A DNA stretch of 64,000 nucleotides, taken from the NCBI GenBank assembly GCA_026874595.1, contig CM049322.1, positions 4,323,900 through 4,387,899 of the forward strand, written 5' to 3'. A program made the position numbers and the translations under genes. Position 1 is the first letter of the stretch; each line of letters opens with the position of its first letter. Under the pieces are notes generated by a model, which was not told the DNA's origin, searched no databases, and worked only from the letters and a program-made list of their open reading frames with translations. Positions 1-10,944 of the stretch are shown here, piece after piece. The DNA comes from Sipunculus nudus (lineage: Eukaryota > Annelida > Sipuncula > Golfingiida > Sipunculidae).

Positions 1-1101
1 GTCGTGGTATTAAGCATATAAATTACACATAGTCTTTTATACATTATGATTCTACGTCGTGGTATTAAGCATATAAAGTACACATAGTCTTTTATATATT
101 ATGATTCTACGTCGTGGTATTAAGCATATAAAGTACATATAGACTTTTATACATTATGATTCTACGTCGTGGTATTAAGCATATGAAGTACACATAGTCT
201 TTTATACATTATGATTCTACGTCGTGGTATTACGCATATAAAGTACACATAGTCTTTTATACATTATGATTCTACGCCGTTGTATTAAGCATATAAAGTA
301 CACATAGTCTTTTATACATTATGATTCTACGTCGCGATATTAAGCATATAAAGTACACATAGTCTTTTATATATTATGATTCTACGTCGTAGTATTAAGC
401 ATATAAAGTACACATAGTCTTTTATACATTATGATTCTACCTCGCGGTATTAAGCATATAAAGTACACATAGTCTTTTATATATTATGATTCTACGTCGT
501 TGTATTAAGCATATAAAGTACACATAGTCTTTTATACATTATGATTCTACGTCGTGGTATTAAGCATATAAAGTAAATATAGTCTTTTATACATTATGAT
601 TCTACGTCGTGGTATTAAGCATATAAAGTACACATAGTCTTTTATACATTATGATTCCACGTCGTGGTATTAAGCATATAAAGTACACATAGTTTTTTAT
701 ACATTATGATTCTACGTCGTGGTATTAGGCATATAAAGTACACATAGTCTTTTATACATTATGATTCTACGTCGTGGTATTAGGCATATAAAGTACACAT
801 AGTTTTTTTATACATTATGATTCTACGTCGTGGTATTAAGCATATAAAGTACACATAATCTTTTATACATTATTATTCTACGTCATGGTATTAAGCATAT
901 AAAGTACAAATAGTCTTTTATACATTATGATTCTACGTCGTGGTATTAAGCATATAAGGTACACATAGTCTTTTATCCATTATGATTCTACGTCGTGGTA
1001 TTAAGCATATAAAGTACACATAGACTTTTATACGTTAGGATTCTACGTCGTGGTATTAGGCATATAAAGTACACATTGTCTTTTATACATTATGATTCTA
1101 C
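1..1101 (+). repeat. A block, copy 1 (g23t monomer to 42-bp monomer)
   Basis: Twenty monomers in a recognisable order: g23t (aaattacac), tatatta, acatatagac, atatgaag, ttacgcat, gccgttg, gtcgcgatatt, gtcgtagtatt, ctcgcgg, gtcgttg, aaatatag, and so on, ending just before the 42-bp monomer at 1102. One unit has seven T's, giving 1,101 bp. The same order and spacing recur from 12693, 16615 and 35201; in each the 42-bp unit starts 1,101 bp downstream (13794, 17716, 36302). The agreement in order and spacing shows block duplication rather than independent mutation. Confidence 0.9.
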
Positions 1102-1143
1102 GCATATAAAGTACAAATAGTCTTTTATACATTATGATTCTAC
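1102..1143 (+). repeat. 42-bp deleted monomer (first of at least 29)
   Basis: This unit lacks consensus positions 1-13 (gtcgtggtattaa), so ttctac runs straight into gcatataaag; it also carries acaaat in place of acacat. The same deletion starts at 1102, 3786, 4814, 6677, 10026, 11054, 13794, 14440, 14976, 17716, 19737, 20380, 22569, 23597, 26728, 27044, 28073, 28444, 36302, 37330, 38582, 39610, 42295, 45196, 47164, 49513, 52357, 55259 and 59484. Copies at 3786, 10026, 14440, 22569 and 26728 share a further change (aaatggtc). The unit before it usually reads acattgtc. The shared breakpoint and linked substitution indicate one ancestral 13-bp deletion spread by block duplication. Hand-made list; a few may be missed. 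Confidence 0.93.
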
Positions 1144-1308
1144 GTCGTGGTATTAAGCATATAAAGTACACATAGTCTTTTATACATTATGATTCTACGT
1201 CGTGGTATTAAGCATATAAAGTACACATAGTCTTTTATACATTTTGATTCTACGTCGTGGTATTAAGCATATAAAGTACACATAGTCTTTTATATATTAT
1301 GATTCCAC

Positions 1309-1362
1309 GTCGTGGTATTAAGATATAAAGTACACATAGACTTTCATACATTATGATTCTAC
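1309..1362 (+). repeat. 54-bp monomer class (c15 deleted), example
   Basis: Here aagcatataaag has become aagatataaag by loss of c15, giving 54 bp. The unit is linked to gactttcat and normally follows a unit ending tatatta...gattccac. The pair recurs across the window, for example near 4009, 4330, 4495 and 4660, and four such units sit in each complete B block. The fixed neighbours show the variant travels inside larger blocks. Confidence 0.9.
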
Positions 1363-1740
1363 GTCGTGGTATTAAGCATATAAAGTACACATAGTCTTTT
1401 ATACATTATGATTCTACGTCATGGTATCAAGCATATAAAGTACATATAGACTTTTATACATTATGATTCTACGTCGTGGTATTAAGCATATAAAGTACAC
1501 ATAGTTTTTTATACATTATGATTCTACGTCGTGGTATTAAGCATATAAAGTACACATAGTCTTTTATACATTATGATTCTACGTCGTGGTATTAAGCATA
1601 TAAAGTACACATAGTCTTTTATATATCATGATTCTACATCGTGGTATTAAGCATATAAAGTACATATAGACTTTTATACATTATGATTCTACGTCGTGGT
1701 ATTAAGCATATAAAGTACACATAGTCTTTTATACATTATG

Positions 1741-2407
1741 GTTCTACGTCGTGGTATTAAGCATATAAAATACATATAGACTTTTATACATTATGATTCT
1801 ACGCTGTGGTATTAAGCATATGAAGTACACATAGTCTTTTATACATTATGATTCTACGTCGTGGTATTACGCATATAAAGTACACATAGTCTTTTATACA
1901 TTATGATTCTACGCCGTTGTATTAAGCATATAAAGTACACATAGTCTTTTATACATTATGATTCTACGTCGCGGTATTAAGCATATAAAGTACACATAGT
2001 CTTTTATATATTATGATTCTACGTCGTGGTATTAAGCATATAAAGTACACATAGTCTTTTATACATTATGATTCTACGTCGTGGTATTAAGCATATAAAG
2101 TAAATATAGTCTTTTATACATTATGATTCTACGTCGCGGTATTAAGCATATAAAGTACACATAGTCTTTTATACATTATGATTCTACGTCCTGGTATTAA
2201 GCATATAAAGTACACATAATCTTTTATACATCATGATTCTACATCGTGGTATTAAGCATATAAAGTACATATAGACTTTTATACATTATGATTCTTCGTC
2301 GTGGTATTAAGCATGTAAAGTACACATAGTCTTTTATACATTATGATTCTACGTCGTGGTATTAAGCATATAAAGTACATATAGACTTTTATACATTATG
2401 ATTCCAC
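1741..2407 (+). repeat. A-block tail with gttctac/aaaatac units
   Basis: This stretch carries rare linked variants: attatggttc at 1740, ataaaatacatatag, gctgtgg, gtcctgg, and gcatgtaaag at 2311. The same series recurs at 18739-19400 with a constant shift of 16,999 bp (for example catgtaaag at 2312 and 19311). Identity breaks down just after, at 2408, where a ttaggc unit follows here but a ttaagc/atatgaag unit follows at 19405. The boundary near 2400 is therefore a rearrangement junction in one of the two copies. Confidence 0.82.
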
Positions 2408-3124
2408 GTCGTGGTATTAGGCATATAAAGTACACATAGTCTTTTATACATTATGATTCTACGTCGTGGTATTAGGCATATAAAGTACACATAGTCTTTT
2501 ATACATTATGATTCCACGTCGTGGTATTAAGCATATAAAGTACACATAGTTTTTTATACATTATGATTCTACGTCGTTGTATTAGGCATATAAAGTACAC
2601 ATAGTCTTTTATACATTATGATTCTACGTCGTGGTATTAGGCATATAAAGTACACATAGTTTTTTTATACATTATGATTCTACGTCATGGTATAAAGCAT
2701 ATAAAGTACACATAGTCTTTTATACATTATGATTCTACGTCGTGGTATTAGGCATATAAAGTACACATAGTTTTTTTATACATTATGATTCTACGTCATG
2801 GTATTAAGCATATAAAGTACACATAGTCTTTTATACATTTTGATTCTACGTCGTGGTATTAGGCATATAAAGTACACATAGTTTTTTATACATTATGATT
2901 CTACGTCGTGGTATTAGGCATATAAAGTACACATAGTCTTTTATACATTTTGATTCTACGTCGTGGTATTAGGCATATAAAGTACACATAGTCTTTTATA
3001 CATTATGATTCTTCGTCGTGGTATTAAGCATATAAAGTACACATAGTCTTTTATACATTATGATTCTACGTCGTGGTATTAAGCATATAAAGTACACATA
3101 GTCTTTTATACATTATGATTCTAC
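2408..3124 (+). repeat. C cluster, copy 1 (ttaggc-rich)
   Basis: Units with a13g (ttaggc) alternate with units having agtttttt or agttttttt in place of agtctttt, and with gtcatgg units. The cluster ends next to the ggaattaatc monomer at 3125. Similar clusters lie at about 4857-5690, 6720-7660, 8430-9370, 11490-12590, 15410-16510, 20810-21910, 23640-24580, 25350-26290, 29370-30470, 31340-31800, 32770-33190, 34210-35090, 37740-38400, 40080-40550 and 40810-41220, and again near 56290-57150. The cluster is a recurring piece of a larger repeating unit. Confidence 0.85.
3070..3124 (+). repeat. Reference consensus monomer
   Basis: This copy carries the majority base at every position and serves as the numbering reference. 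Landmarks: two CpG sites (position 55 into position 1 of the next unit, and positions 3-4); tataaag at 17-23; loop-like tacacatagt at 24-33; cttttata at 34-41; ttatgatt at 44-51. Segments 17-23 and 34-41 are inverted complements apart from one bulged T, so each unit holds a weak dyad. On the minus strand the unit reads gtataaaag, a TATA-box-like string, once per 55 bp. No function is shown for either. Confidence 0.95.
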
Positions 3125-3180
3125 GTCGTGGAATTAATCATATAAAGTACACATAGTTTTTTTATACATTATGATTCTAC
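3125..3180 (+). repeat. ggaattaatc landmark monomer (one of 11)
   Basis: A 56-bp unit with gtggaattaatc and seven T's. Copies start at 3125, 5688, 7656, 9364, 12582, 16504, 21908, 24576, 26284, 30466 and 35090, all in the first 36 kb. Six of them (5688, 7656, 12582, 16504, 24576, 35090) are followed exactly 111 bp later by a g23t A-block opening monomer (5799, 7767, 12693, 16615, 24687, 35201). The other five lead into different neighbours, which marks alternative rearranged versions. Confidence 0.92.
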
Positions 3181-3785
3181 GTCGTGGTATTAAGCATATA
3201 AAGTACACATAGTCTTTTATACATTATGATTCTACGTCCTGGTATTAAGCATATAAAGTACACATAATCTTTTATACATCATGATTCTACATCGTGGTAT
3301 TAAGCATATAAAGTACATATAGACTTTTATACATTATGATTCTTCGTCGTGGTATTAAGCATATAAAGTACACATAGTCTTTTATACATTATGATTCTAC
3401 GTCGTGGTATTAAGCATATAAAGTACATATAGACTTTTATACATTATGATTCTACGTCGTGGTATTAAGCATATGAAGTACACATAGTCTTTTATACATT
3501 ATGATTCTACGTCGTGGTATTAAGCATATAAAGTACACATAGTCTTTTAGACATTATGATTCTACGTCGTGGTATTAAGCATATAAAGTACAAATAGTCT
3601 TTTATACATTATGATTCTACGTCGTGGTATTAAGCATATAAGGTACACATAGTCTTTTATACATTATGATTCTACGTCGTGGTATTAAGCATATAAAGTA
3701 CACATAGACTTTTATACGTTAGGATTCTACGTCGTGGTATTAAGCATATAAAGTACACATTGTCTTTTATACATTATGATTCTAC

Positions 3786-4813
3786 GCATATAAAGTACAA
3801 ATGGTCTTTTATACATTATGATTCTACGTCGTGGTATTAAGCATATAAAGTACACATAGTCTTTTATACATTATGATTCTACGTCGTGGTATTAAGCATA
3901 TAAAGTACACATAGTCTTTTATACATTTTGATTCTACGTCGTGGTATTAAGCATATAAAGTACACATAGTCTTTTATATATTATGATTCCACGTCTTGGT
4001 ATTAAGATATAAAGTACACATAGACTTTCATACATTATGATTCTACGTCGTGGTATTAAGCATATAAAGTACACATAGTCTTTTATACATTATGATTCTA
4101 CGTCATGGTATCAAGCATATAAAGTACATATAGACTTTTATACATTATGATTCTACGTCGTGGTATTAAGCATATAAAGTACACATAGTGTTTTATACAT
4201 TATGATTCTACGTCGTGGTATTAAGCATATAAAGTACACATAGTCTTTTATACATTTTGATTCCACGTCGTGGTATTAAGCATATAAAGTACACATAGTC
4301 TTTTATATATTATGATTCCACGTCGTGGTATTAAGATATAAAGTACACATAGACTTTCATACATTATGATTCTACGTCGTGGTATTAAGCATATAAAGTA
4401 CACATAGTCTTTTATACATTTTGATTCTACGTCGTGGTATTAAGCATATAAAGTACACATAGTCTTTTATATATTATGATTCCACGTCGTGGTATTAAGA
4501 TATAAAGTACACATAGACTTTCATACATTATGATTCTACGTCGTGGTATTAAGCATATAAAGTACACATAGTCTTTTATACATTATGATTCTACGTCGTG
4601 GTATTAAGCATATAAAGTACACATAGTCTTTTATATATTATGATTCCACGTCGTGGTATTAAGATATAAAGTACACATAGTCTTTTATACATTATGATTC
4701 TACGTCGTGGTATTAAGCATATAAAGTACACATAGACTTTTATACGTTAGGATTCTACGTCGTGGTATTAAGCATATAAAGTACACATTGTCTTTTATAC
4801 ATTATGATTCTAC
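3786..4813 (+). repeat. B block, 19-monomer higher-order unit, copy 1
   Basis: This block runs from one 42-bp monomer to the base before the next: 1,028 bp, or 1 x 42 + 4 x 54 + 14 x 55. The same length and order occur at 10026-11053, 22569-23596, 36302-37329 and 38582-39609; 27044-28072 is 1,029 bp because one 54-bp unit is replaced by a 55-bp aatcatat unit. Compared with the copy 6,240 bp downstream, I see five substitutions across 3181-4860. The penultimate unit reads gacttttatacgttagg and the last acattgtc. This is the clearest higher-order repeat in the left domain. Confidence 0.9.
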
Positions 4814-5627
4814 GCATATAAAGTACAAATAGTCTTTTATACATTATGATTCTACGTCGTGGTATTAGGCATATAAAGTACACATAGTCTTTTATACATT
4901 ATGATTCTACGTCGTGGTATTAGGCATATAAAGTACACATAGTCTTTTATACATTATGATTCCACGTCGTGGTATTAAGCATATAAAGTACACATAGTCT
5001 TTTATACATTATGATTCCACGTCGTGGTATTAGGCATATAAAGTACACATAGTCTTTTATACATTATGATTCTACGTCGTGGTATTAGGCATATAAAGTA
5101 CACATAGTCTTTTATACATTATGATTCTACGTCGTGGTATTAGGCATATAAAGTACACATAGTCTTTTATACATTATGATTCCACGTCGTGGTATTAAGC
5201 ATATAAAGTACACATAGTTTTTTATACATTATGATTCTACGTCGTGGTATTAGGCATATAAAGTACACATAGTCTTTTATACATTATGATTCTACGTCGT
5301 GGTATTAGGCATATAAAGTACACATAGTTTTTTTATACATTATGATTCTACGTCATGGTATAAAGCATATAAAGTACACATAGTCTTTTATACATTATGA
5401 TTCTACGTCGTGGTATTAGGCATATAAAGTACACATAGTTTTTTTATACATTATGATTCTACGTCATGGTATTAAGCATATAAAGTACACATAGTCTTTT
5501 ATACATTTTGATTCTACGTCGTGGTATTAGGCATATAAAGTACACATAGTTTTTTATACATTATGATTCTACGTCGTGGTATTAGGCATATAAAGTACAC
5601 ATAGTCTTTTATACATTATGATTCTAC

Positions 5628-5687
5628 GTCGTGGTATTAAGCATATAAAGTACACATAGTCTTTTATTTTATACATTATGATTCTAC
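5628..5687 (+). repeat. 60-bp monomer with 5-bp duplication
   Basis: Near 5671-5680 this unit reads cttttattttatac where the consensus has cttttatac, a direct duplication of tttta that lengthens it to 60 bp. I saw this change nowhere else, so it is a private slippage event. It accounts for part of the length difference between 4814-5799 and 6677-7767: plus 5 bp, minus two monomers (110 bp), equals the observed 105 bp. Confidence 0.93.
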
Positions 5688-6238
5688 GTCGTGGAATTAA
5701 TCATATAAAGTACACATAGTTTTTTTATACATTATGATTCTACGTCGTGGTATTAAGCATATAAAGTACACATAGTCTTTTATACATTATGATTCTACGT
5801 CGTGGTATTAAGCATATAAATTACACATAGTCTTTTATACATTATGATTCTACGTCGTGGTATTAAGCATATAAAGTACACATAGTCTTTTATATATTAT
5901 GATTCTACGTCGTGGTATTAAGCATATAAAGTACATATAGACTTTTATACATTATGATTCTACGTCGTGGTATTAAGCATATGAAGTACACATAGTCTTT
6001 TATACATTATGATTCTACGTCGTGGTATTACGCATATAAAGTACACATAGTCTTTTATACATTATGATTCTACGCCGTTGTATTAAGCATATAAAGTACA
6101 CATAGTATTTTATACATTATGATTCTACGTCGCGGTATTAAGCATATAAAGTACACATAGTCTTTTATATATTATGATTCTACGTCGTAGTATTAAGCAT
6201 ATAAAGTACACATAGTCTTTTATACATTATGATTCTAC

Positions 6239-6293
6239 CTCGCGGTATTAAGCATATAAAGTACACATAGTCTTTTATACATTTTGATTCTAC
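6239..6293 (+). repeat. Hybrid monomer at an A/B junction
   Basis: The first part (ctcgcggtatt) is diagnostic of A-block unit 9, as at 441, where the rest of the unit reads tatatta. Here the second part reads acattttg and is followed by tatatta-gattcc and gatat units, which belong to B blocks. Upstream sequence from 5799 matches 1-462; downstream sequence from about 6243 matches 23163 onward. The monomer remains exactly 55 bp, so the join was in register. A simple explanation is unequal crossing-over between two misaligned units. Confidence 0.85.
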
Positions 6294-9200
6294 GTCGTGG
6301 TATTAAGCATATAAAGTACACATAGTCTTTTATATATTATGATTCCACGTCGTGGTATTAAGATATAAAGTACACATAGACTTTCATACATTATGATTCT
6401 ACGTCGTGGTATTAAGCATATAAAGTACACATAGTCTTTTATACATTATGATTCTACGTCGTGGTATTAAGCATATAAAGTACACATAGTCTTTTATATA
6501 TTATGATTCCACGTCGTGGTATTAAGATATAAAGTACACATAGTCTTTTATACATTATGATTCTACGTCGTGGTATTAAGCATATAAAGTACACATAGAC
6601 TTTTATACGTTAGGATTCTACGTCGTGGTATTAAGCATATAAAGTACACATTGTCTTTTATACATTATGATTCTCCGCATATAAAGTACAAATAGTCTTT
6701 TATACATTATGATTCTACGTCGTGGTATTAGGCATATAAAGTACACATAGTCTTTTATACATTATGATTCTACGTCGTGGTATTAGGCATATAAAGTACA
6801 CATAGTCTTTTATACATTATGATTCCACGTCGTGGTATTAAGCATATAAAGTACACATAGTCTTTTATACATTATGATTCCACGTCGTGGTATTAGGCAT
6901 ATAAAGTACACATAGTCTTTTATACATTATGATTCTACGTCGTGGTATTAGGCATATAAAGTACACATAGTCTTTTATACATTATGATTCTACGTCGTGG
7001 TATTAGGCATATAAAGTACACATAGTCTTTTATACATTATGATTCCACGTCGTGGTATTAAGCATATAAAGTACACATAGTTTTTTATACATTATGATTC
7101 TACGTCGTGGTATTAGGCATATAAAGTACACATAGTCTTTTATACATTATGATTCTACGTCGTGGTATTAGGCATATAAAGTACACATAGTTTTTTTATA
7201 CATTATGATTCTACGTCATGGTATAAAGCATATAAAGTACACATAGTCTTTTATACATTATGATTCTACGTCGTGGTATTAGGCATATAAAGTACACATA
7301 GTTTTTTTATACATTATGATTCTACGTCATGGTATTAAGCATATAAAGTACACATAGTCTTTTATACATTTTGATTCTACGTCGTGGTATTAGGCATATA
7401 AAGTACACATAGTTTTTTATACATTATGATTCTACGTCGTGGTATTAGGCATATAAAGTACACATAGTCTTTTATACATTTTGATTCTACGTCGTGGTAT
7501 TAGGCATATAAAGTACACATAGTCTTTTATACATTATGATTCTACGTCGTGGTATTAAGCATATAAAGTACACATAGTCTTTTATACATTATGATTCTAC
7601 GTCGTGGTATTAAGCATATAAAGTACACATAGTCTTTTATACATTATGATTCTACGTCGTGGAATTAATCATATAAAGTACACATAGTTTTTTTATACAT
7701 TATGATTCTACGTCGTGGTATTAAGCATATAAAGTACACATAGTCTTTTATACATTATGATTCTACGTCGTGGTATTAAGCATATAAATTACACATAGTC
7801 TTTTATACATTATGATTCTACGTCGTGGTATTAAGCATATAAAGTACACATAGTCTTTTATATATTATGATTCTACGTCGTGGTATTAAGCATATAAAGT
7901 ACATATAGACTTTTATACATTATGATTCTACGTCGTGGTATTAAGCATATGAAGTACACATAGTCTTTTATACATTATGATTCTACGTCGTGGTATTACG
8001 CATATAAAGTACACATAGTCTTTTATACATTATGATTCTACGCCGTTGTATTAAGCATATAAAGTACACATAGTCTTTTATACATTATGATTCTACGTCG
8101 CGGTATTAAGCATATAAAGTACACATAGTCTTTTATATATTATGATTCTACGTCGTAGTATTAAGCATATAAAGTACACATAGTCTTTTATACATTATGA
8201 TTCTACCTCGCGGTATTAAGCATATAAAGTACACATAGTCTTTTATATATTATGATTCTACGTCGTTGTATTAAGCATATAAAGTACACATAGTCTTTTA
8301 TACATTATGATTCTACGTCGTGGTATTAAGCATATAAAGTACAAATAGTCTTTTATACATTATGATTCTACGTCGTGGTATTAAGCATATAAAGTACAAA
8401 TAGTCTTTTATACATTATGATTCTACGTCGTGGTATTAGGCATATAAAGTACACATAGTCTTTTATACATTATGATTCTACGTCGTGGTATTAGGCATAT
8501 AAAGTACACATAGTCTTTTATACATTATGATTCTACGTCGTGGTATTAAGCATATAAAGTACACATAGTCTTTTATACATTATGATTCCACGTCGTGGTA
8601 TTAGGCATATAAAGTACACATAGTCTTTTATACATTATGATTCTACGTCGTGGTATTAGGCATATAAAGTACACATAGTCTTTTATACATTATGATTCTA
8701 CGTCGTGGTATTAGGCATATAAAGTACACATAGTCTTTTATACATTATGATTCCACGTCGTGGTATTAAGCATATAAAGTACACATAGTTTTTTATACAT
8801 TATGATTCTACGTCGTTGTATTAGGCATATAAAGTACACATAGTCTTTTATACATTATGATTCTACGTCGTGGTATTAGGCATATAAAGTACACATAGTT
8901 TTTTTATACATTATGATTCTACGTCATGGTATAAAGCATATAAAGTACACATAGTCTTTTATACATTATGATTCTACGTCGTGGTATTAGGCATATAAAG
9001 TACACATAGTTTTTTTATATATTATGATTCTACGTCATGGTATTAAGCATATAAAGTACACATAGTCTTTTATACATTTTGATTCTACGTCGTGGTATTA
9101 GGCATATAAAGTACACATAGTTTTTTATACATTATGATTCTACGTCGTGGTATTAGGCATATAAAGTACACATAGTCTTTTATACATTTTGATTCTACGT

Positions 9201-9397
9201 CGTGGTATTAGGCATATAAAGTACACATAGTCTTTTATACATTATGATTCTTCGTCGTGGTATTAAGCATATAAAGTACACATAGTCTTTTATACATTAT
9301 GATTCTACGTCGCGGTATTAAGCATATAAAGTACACATAGTCTTTTATACATTATGATTCTACGTCGTGGAATTAATCATATAAAGTACACATAGTT
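6243..9397 (+). repeat. 3.15-kb block duplicated at +16,920 bp
   Basis: Base-by-base comparison with 23163-26315 shows a constant shift of 16,920 bp and only about six internal substitutions: 6675, the tctttta/tctttca site in the row from 6841, two acacat/acaaat sites, one acacat/acatat site near 7572, and cgcgg/cgtgg near 9312. That is roughly 99.8% identity over 3.15 kb, higher than between typical neighbouring monomers. It ends at the T-tract of the ggaattaatc unit (eight T's here, ten in the other copy). Confidence 0.9.
7767..8330 (+). repeat. A-block head, truncated version
   Basis: It opens with the g23t monomer and follows the A order as far as the gtcgttg unit. It then enters two acaaatag units and a C cluster, instead of continuing with aaatatag towards a 42-bp unit. 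The 24687-25250 copy has the same truncated form, consistent with the 16,920-bp block duplication. The copy at 5799 is cut even earlier, at 6239. Confidence 0.85.
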
Positions 9398-10944
9398 TTT
9401 TTTATACATTATGATTCTACGTCGTGGTATTAAGCATATAAAGTACACATAGTCTTTTATACATTATGATTCTACGTCCTGGTATTAAGCATATAAAGTA
9501 CACATAATCTTTTATACATCATGATTCTACATCGTGGTATTAAGCATATAAAGTACATATAGACTTTTATAAATTATGATTCTTCGTCGTGGTATTAAGC
9601 ATATAAAGTACACATAGTCTTTTATACATTATGATTCTACGTCGTGGTATTAAGCATATAAAGTACATATAGACTTTTATACATTATGATTCTACGTCGT
9701 GGTATTAAGCATATGAAGTACACATAGTCTTTTATACATTATGATTCTACGTCGTGGTATTAAGCATATAAAGTACACATAGTCTTTTAGACATTATGAT
9801 TCTACGTAGTGGTATTAAGCATATAAAGTACAAATAGTCTTTTATACATTATGATTCTACGTCGTGGTATTAAGCATATAAGGTACACATAGTCTTTTAT
9901 ACATTATGATTCTACGTCGTGGTATTAAGCATATAAAGTACACATAGACTTTTATACGTTAGGATTCTACGTCGTGGTATTAAGCATATAAAGTACACAT
10001 TGTCTTTTATACATTATGATTCTACGCATATAAAGTACAAATGGTCTTTTATACATTATGATTCTACGTCGTGGTATTAAGCATATAAAGTACACATAGT
10101 CTTTTATACATTATGATTCTACGTCGTGGTATTAAGCATATAAAGTACACATAGTCTTTTATACATTTTGATTCTACGTCGTGGTATTAAGCATATAAAG
10201 TACACATAGTCTTTTATATATTATGATTCCACGTCGTGGTATTAAGATATAAAGTACACATAGACTTTCATACATTATGATTCTACGTCGTGGTATTAAG
10301 CATATAAAGTACACATAGTCTTTTATACATTATGATTCTACGTCATGGTATCAAGCATATAAAGTACATATAGACTTTTATACATTATGATTCTACGTCG
10401 TGGTATTAAGCATATAAAGTACACATAGTCTTTTATACATTATGATTCTACGTCGTGGTATTAAGCATATAAAGTACACATAGTCTTTCATACATTTTGA
10501 TTCCACGTCGTGGTATTAAGCATATAAAGTACACATAGTCTTTTATATATTATGATTCCACGTCGTGGTATTAAGATATAAAGTACACATAGACTTTCAT
10601 ACATTATGATTCTACGTCGTGGTATTAAGCATATAAAGTACACATAGTCTTTTATACATTTTGATTCTACGTCGTGGTATTAAGCATATAAAGTACACAT
10701 AGTCTTTTATATATTATGATTCCACGTCGTGGTATTAAGATATAAAGTACACATAGACTTTCATACATTATGATTCTACGTCGTGGTATTAAGCATATAA
10801 AGTACACATAGTCTTTTATACATTATGATTCTACGTCGTGGTATTAAGCATATAAAGTACACATAGTCTTTTATATATTATGATTCCACGTCGTGGTATT
10901 AAGATATAAAGTACACATAGTCTTTTATACATTATGATTCTACG

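Noticed and set aside
2408-3060. TTAGG or TTAGGC telomere repeats (insect or nematode type)
   Set aside because: ttaggc occurs once per 55-bp unit as an a13g variant and is never in tandem.
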